Shown: positions 59,547 to 64,000 of the stretch, one piece after another | Numbering within the stretch: the first letter of the stretch is position 1 | Layout: every line of letters begins with the position of its first letter | Source: Myoxocephalus aenaeus | Lineage: Eukaryota; Chordata; Actinopteri; Perciformes; Cottidae | Direction: 5' to 3' | Length of the DNA stretch: 64,000 nucleotides | Assembly: GCA_038501785.1 (NCBI GenBank) | Contig: JBAMJR010000031.1 | Span: forward strand, 7,697,501 to 7,761,500 | Program-made: the position numbers and the translations under genes | The notes under the pieces: model-generated | The model's input: only the letters and a program-made list of their open reading frames with translations | The model's database searches: none | What the model was told of the DNA's origin: nothing

Positions 59547-60360
59547 TAGGGTGACCAGACGTCCTCTTTTTCCCGGACATGTCCTCTTTTCGAGACCTAA
59601 AAAATGCGTCCGGCAGGGATTCCAAAAACGTCCGGGATTTTGCCTCGTTGGATATTTGTGTTTCTCTGGGTCTTTCACAAACTAGTTATTACGCCCTTAC
59701 AAGTTTTGGAAATGGTATCTCCCCGTATACGTTCCACCTTCTTGCGCGAGCTCTGACTGTAGAGAGAACTGTCATTGGTCGACCGATCTCAGTGTTGCCA
59801 GATGCACGATAATTATCCTCCAAATACGACCATTTTGAGCCTTTGGTACGATACTTCGCCATTTCCAATCTGGCAACACTGAGCACCTTGCCACCTCCAC
59901 TAGTTGCATTGTTTACAACAGCACATGACATCTGCAGCCATGACGAAACGTAAATGTAAGTTCACGGACGAACTAAAAAAAAAATACCCATGTTTTCGCC
60001 TCGGCCGTGATGCTTCGGAAGCTGAGTGCATGACATGCAGAGCAGGCACTTCATACTTATTTGATAGGTAATCGCCGACTCTTGGGAAAGATTCAGTCTT
60101 CAGAGAAATATGCCCAACCACATGAGGAGGACTGAAAAGTGTCTTAATTTTCTTATTTTAATATGTGGCCATATTAAGAATGTATTATTTATTATTTAGA
60201 ATATTGTATGTGTTATCATTATTGCTTTAATATATGAGGAGGACTGAAAAAAAAAGGTTTGTTTCACATTTGCACTTTGCAATTTTGTTAAAGTTCAATA
60301 AACAGATGTTCATATAGTTATTTTTGTCATTCACATATATTCATATGCGGCATGCTACAC
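59547..60360 (+). mobile_element. Internally deleted transposon-like element with zinc-finger-like 5' ORF
   Basis: Begins TAGGGTGACCAGACGTCCTC, a sequence I associate with termini of a vertebrate DNA-transposon family. An ATG at 59940 follows, then a short reading frame ending at 60071. After that come DNA with a repeated ATGAGGAGGACTGAAAA word (60121-60137 and 60234-60251) and AATAAA near 60297. The layout suggests the 5' and 3' ends of a longer element with its middle lost. Right border and superfamily (hAT-like suspected) are not established. Confidence 0.5.
59940..60071 (+). pseudogene. Truncated transposon ORF, 43 residues
   Basis: ATG at 59940-59942 to TAA at 60069-60071. Codes for MTKRKCKFTDELKKKYPCFR then LGRDASEAECMTCRAGTSYL. 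The cysteines in YPCF and ECMTC look like the start of a BED/C2H2-type DNA-binding finger found at the N-terminus of some transposon proteins. Everything downstream of GTSYL is missing, so it is a remnant. Confidence 0.5.
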
Positions 60361-62528
60361 ACTACTATTTAAATTATAATTCTGGTCACATCTCACACAT
60401 TGGACCTTTAAACTTAAAGGTTATTGCGGGCTAATTTCTTCCTAAAAAATGGACTACAAGCTTGCTCATGCAGCAAAGTCTATGATCTGGGAGAGAGCAT
60501 GACAGGTTATTTAGGGCTGTTTTGATATTTGAGCCCAAGGAATGTCTACAGATACAGTGATCCCTCTGTCCTAAGAGGAAGTTTCATAGATGAGGTAAGA
60601 CTGCTTACAGCTATGAAACAATATCTGAAATAGATTAAAAGACATTTTCCTCAGCTTGATTCATGTTCCTTTCAGCTCGCCCAGGTGTTACACCTTACAA
60701 CAGAAAGGTGAAGAAAGCATAAAAGATGTGCAAATGCACTCTTGCATGAGATGCAGAAAACAAAGAAAAGTTCAAATGTTGTCAGTCGTTGAAGCCTCCA
60801 GTGTCGATGGACAGACATTTTAGATTTCTCATCAGCTTTCCGACAACTTTTGCTACATTGTTCTACTGTAGATAAAAAAAAGTAAAGATCCAACATGAGG
60901 AGAATGACATCAGAAAGAGAGAAACACTCTTGGTCTGCGGTGTCTGCAGACACTGATTGTTCCAGCTTGTCTTCATACCTTCTCAGGTTTCACTGCGAGG
61001 CTTGTCAAGCCTTCCCAGGACTTCAAACGCAGCACTGAATCCCTCACCTGTACCTTCACTCATGCATTCACACCTTGCCAACAACCTGTAAATTACACAT
61101 AATTACCTAGATTTGAGCTCAACATAACAAAGACATTTCCTTTGCTGTTGTGTTATTATTGGAACACCACATTTGAACTAGCTCTCTCTAATTAAAGCTG
61201 ATGAAGTTATCTGCTGTGCAGCACTGAGAAAACTTCATCTGGGCCTGATTCTTTGTTGTAGCGCTGAACATAAAAGCAAATACAAAACAAAAAAAGGCCA
61301 GAGAAATGTCTGTGAAAGACACTCTTCAAAGGTTTTTGCAAATCTAAATAAACCTCTGAGAGATAGGCTTCACATGTGGTTCCTTAAAAAAGAGATTCCT
61401 GCACCGGATGAGAAGACAATGACAAAAACTTGGCGCTTCTATCCACAGAATCACAGCTAATAACAGCACAAGACAATGTCGGCCCCTTGCTCGCTCTTCA
61501 TGCAACACTCATGCTTGCCATTAGATGTTCTCATTATTATTCCCTGTGTCTTAATGCAAAGTGAAAACACATTTGGACAGCAATGAAAAGTTACCCAATC
61601 ACTTAGATCTCGAGCGCTGTGTGAAATCCGTTTATCCCTGATCATTATGACAGTGTTTTTCTGTCTGTATCGATACTCATTTCCTTTCTCCCTGCAGCAG
61701 CCTCAGAGTCTCCAATGCTGGAGCTGAGCACAGCACAGCCAGCACAGTCCCACGGAGTGCAAGCAAAGGAGGAAATCAATAGAGAAAATATTGCTGCAGG
61801 CTCAAACATTTTTATCTTGCTTTGAACGAGTCAGCTTTAATTTTGCTTTGATCTCAATTTGCTGCTTTTGGGATAGCTTGGCTGCACATTGAACCAGGAG
61901 GAATAAGCTTCCACCCGGGCTTTCTTACAAAAACCAAGACCCTTTCAAAAGAGGCCTTTATTTTGCCTATATGTGTCAGTGTCCATTACTGGTTTACAAG
62001 GAATGAAGATACAAGGAATCAAAACAACTAATACTACAGGACTCGGACACAATGGTGCACGTCTCATGCAGACAGTTCGCCAACTGCACTTTATCTATTC
62101 TAGTCAGGGAGGATTTACGGCCAAGCAGAGCAAATGTTGGACAATGTTAGCGAGGGGCCACAATAAAGAGATCCTTAGTGTTGCTGTCAGAAACGGCTCA
62201 GTGTTGTTGTGGGCTAACAGGTTGACATGATGCACAGCTGGCGTTGTTCTCACTGCTCTGCCACACCACTCTTCTCCCCCCCACATCATTAGAGCTGACA
62301 CACCAAAGGGATGGCGATATTATAGCATCACCTCAGGTCTGCTAAAGATGTCTGCCCTTCCCTCATCCTTTTCCAAACCAGTGCATTCTTAGGAGCGGAG
62401 TTGTTTGGGAATTTGTTTCTCTTTTATAAAGCAGAGACAAAAGGGGAGGATAAATGACCGGGCAGAGAAAAGACCAGCGCCTTGCTGGGGAGAAGGGGAA
62501 GGGTCTAATCTAATTTGGTCAGATGAGG

Positions 62529-62626
<98 letters not shown>

Positions 62627-64000
62627 ACATGCATGGTTGCAATGCACAGTGTGAGGAGACTGTGGGAATGGGACAGGAGGGTTGCGCTATTGAATGGAGC
62701 CTCCAGAGCCAGAAGCAGTGGGGAGTCTCCCCAGACGTGGTGATTCCGAGCCGGCCACTCAAAGAGGGATTAGACCAGAGAAGGCCTTCCTGATTAGCAA
62801 TTCACACTCAAGTGCCCCCACGAGGACCTCGGCTAATAATATTGCCATCAGCGTCCTCCACCAACGAAGGCAATATAATGTTTTCTCCCTTTTTTACTCT
62901 TTTTCTCCTCCTCCTTTTTCTGTGTAGTCTACTAATCGCGCTCATGTTTTAAAGAACTTCGCAGAACTTTGCTAATGTGTCTGATGTGACTTTCTAAAAC
63001 AAAAATGTGTTTTACAAGCAGCTGATTGTAACTGTTTTGATTAATTGCTTCATCTCAAGCTGCTGAACTCCTACAACCCTCCTACTCCACCACTTATTCC
63101 TCCCCTCCTCTTCTCTTTGCTATTAAACGACCACCACATGAAAGAGTATGATGTAAGAACACGCCACTAAACGAATAATGCTGTTTCAAAGCAGCCTCAA
63201 CCCAGATGTTATCGAGTGTCATAACAAACAAAATTCATTACAACGCTGTTTATTGCAGATTGGCCAACAGCTTCTCCAGTCATATAAAGGTCCACCATGC
63301 TTATAATTGTACTAATCTACTTTATAAACACTTGAAAGGTTACAATGACGCAGTGACTTCCTCTTATCAACCACAATACACAATGATTGAGGTCAACGGG
63401 TTAACCTTCAACCGATGGGACTTTCGCCATAATAACAACACTGAAACAAACCATTTTAATGGAGCAAAGTGAAAAGGAGAGCGAAACAAATTAGTCCTCA
63501 TTAATAAGTTACTTTATTGAACTATTTAAACCAGATGAGCAAAGAATACTGCAGGCTTTGATGTTGACAGAGCTCTTCAATAATTAATTGCTTGATTCAT
63601 ATGCGTTTCCTCAAAACGTCTGACCCTTTACTAAAACTAGCGCCCTTATTAAAGCTCCAGCATTTCAAACAGGACGGAAAGATACCATGTATGATATTAA
63701 ACAGAATCATCTTCGCCTGCAGTTGCAAAAAATATTTTTCAAACTGGGATAGGAAAGAGTTTTACTTCTATATTTAAGTATTTAAAAATGATTTCACGAC
63801 AAGGTTTTTTACTGTACAAGTTCAGATGCTTTCCCATCATCAGTTTTAGTTTTTTTGACAAAAACCTCTTCACAAATTGTGGAGTGGTAATAAGAAAGAA
63901 AATAGCAGATTATGTTGATAAATAGGATCAACCTGAGCTAAACGCTGAATGCGTGCGATCAGGAGGGCGAACAGGATCCTTGGACAATGTGCAGGGCATG
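60361..64000. other. Intergenic DNA to the window end, no gene found
   Basis: Non-coding, with a TG array (62530-62625) and a unique GC-richer block at about 62680-62875. Short frames are unlike known proteins. Confidence 0.6.
62530..62625 (+). repeat. TG microsatellite
   Basis: 96 bases of uninterrupted (TG)n. Confidence 0.98.

Noticed and set aside
61680..61780. A splice-acceptor-like site (CCTTTCTCCCTGCAG) followed by a short open stretch
   Set aside because: Only about 27 codons open with no recognisable protein and no clear donor; chance is enough to explain it.

Overview
The window is nuclear DNA from a ray-finned fish, most likely a percomorph teleost with a compact genome. Evidence: spliced vertebrate-type genes with GT-AG introns, long CA/TG microsatellites, several dispersed repeat families that look like those common in teleosts, a tRNA-like SINE and a Tc1/mariner element. 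All family assignments come from reading the sequence; no database was searched.

Layout. (1) 1-7970, plus strand: the last six coding exons of glt1d1 (glycosyltransferase 1 domain-containing 1). They encode the C-terminal half of a GT-B glycosyltransferase, with an intact E-x7-E motif; the 5' exons lie before the window. (2) 8280-33440, minus strand: a complete nine-exon gene of the TMEM132 family, read here as tmem132d. It encodes 1133 residues: signal peptide, large extracellular region, one membrane helix and a tail of about 150 residues. All exon phases join without a break and one intron has a GC donor. The two genes converge tail to tail with under 1.2 kb between stop codons. From what is known of human chromosome 12, GLT1D1 and TMEM132D have the same order and orientation, which supports the paralogue call. 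(3) 33440-33880: CpG-rich 5' region of tmem132d with a short upstream ORF. (4) 33880-64000: about 30 kb in which I find no protein-coding gene. It holds a Tc1/mariner transposon (42911-44107) with a broken transposase and DD36E spacing, a dispersed repeat carrying an expanded 23-bp tandem array (about 47527-48233), a deleted transposon-like element with a zinc-finger-like N-terminus (from 59547), many dinucleotide arrays, old repeat fragments, and several unique GC-richer blocks that could be conserved regulatory DNA.

The two genes have no evident shared pathway: one is a predicted sugar transferase, the other a neural adhesion-type membrane protein. Their linkage is best read as ancient conserved synteny. 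I did not find an obviously new biological system. The most unusual structures are a near-perfect 28-bp-stem hairpin at 37138-37198, other tight hairpins, the array with internal higher-order duplication, a short insertion flanked by a 19-bp target-site duplication, and a conserved-looking RVQF (PP1-docking-like) motif in the TMEM132 tail.
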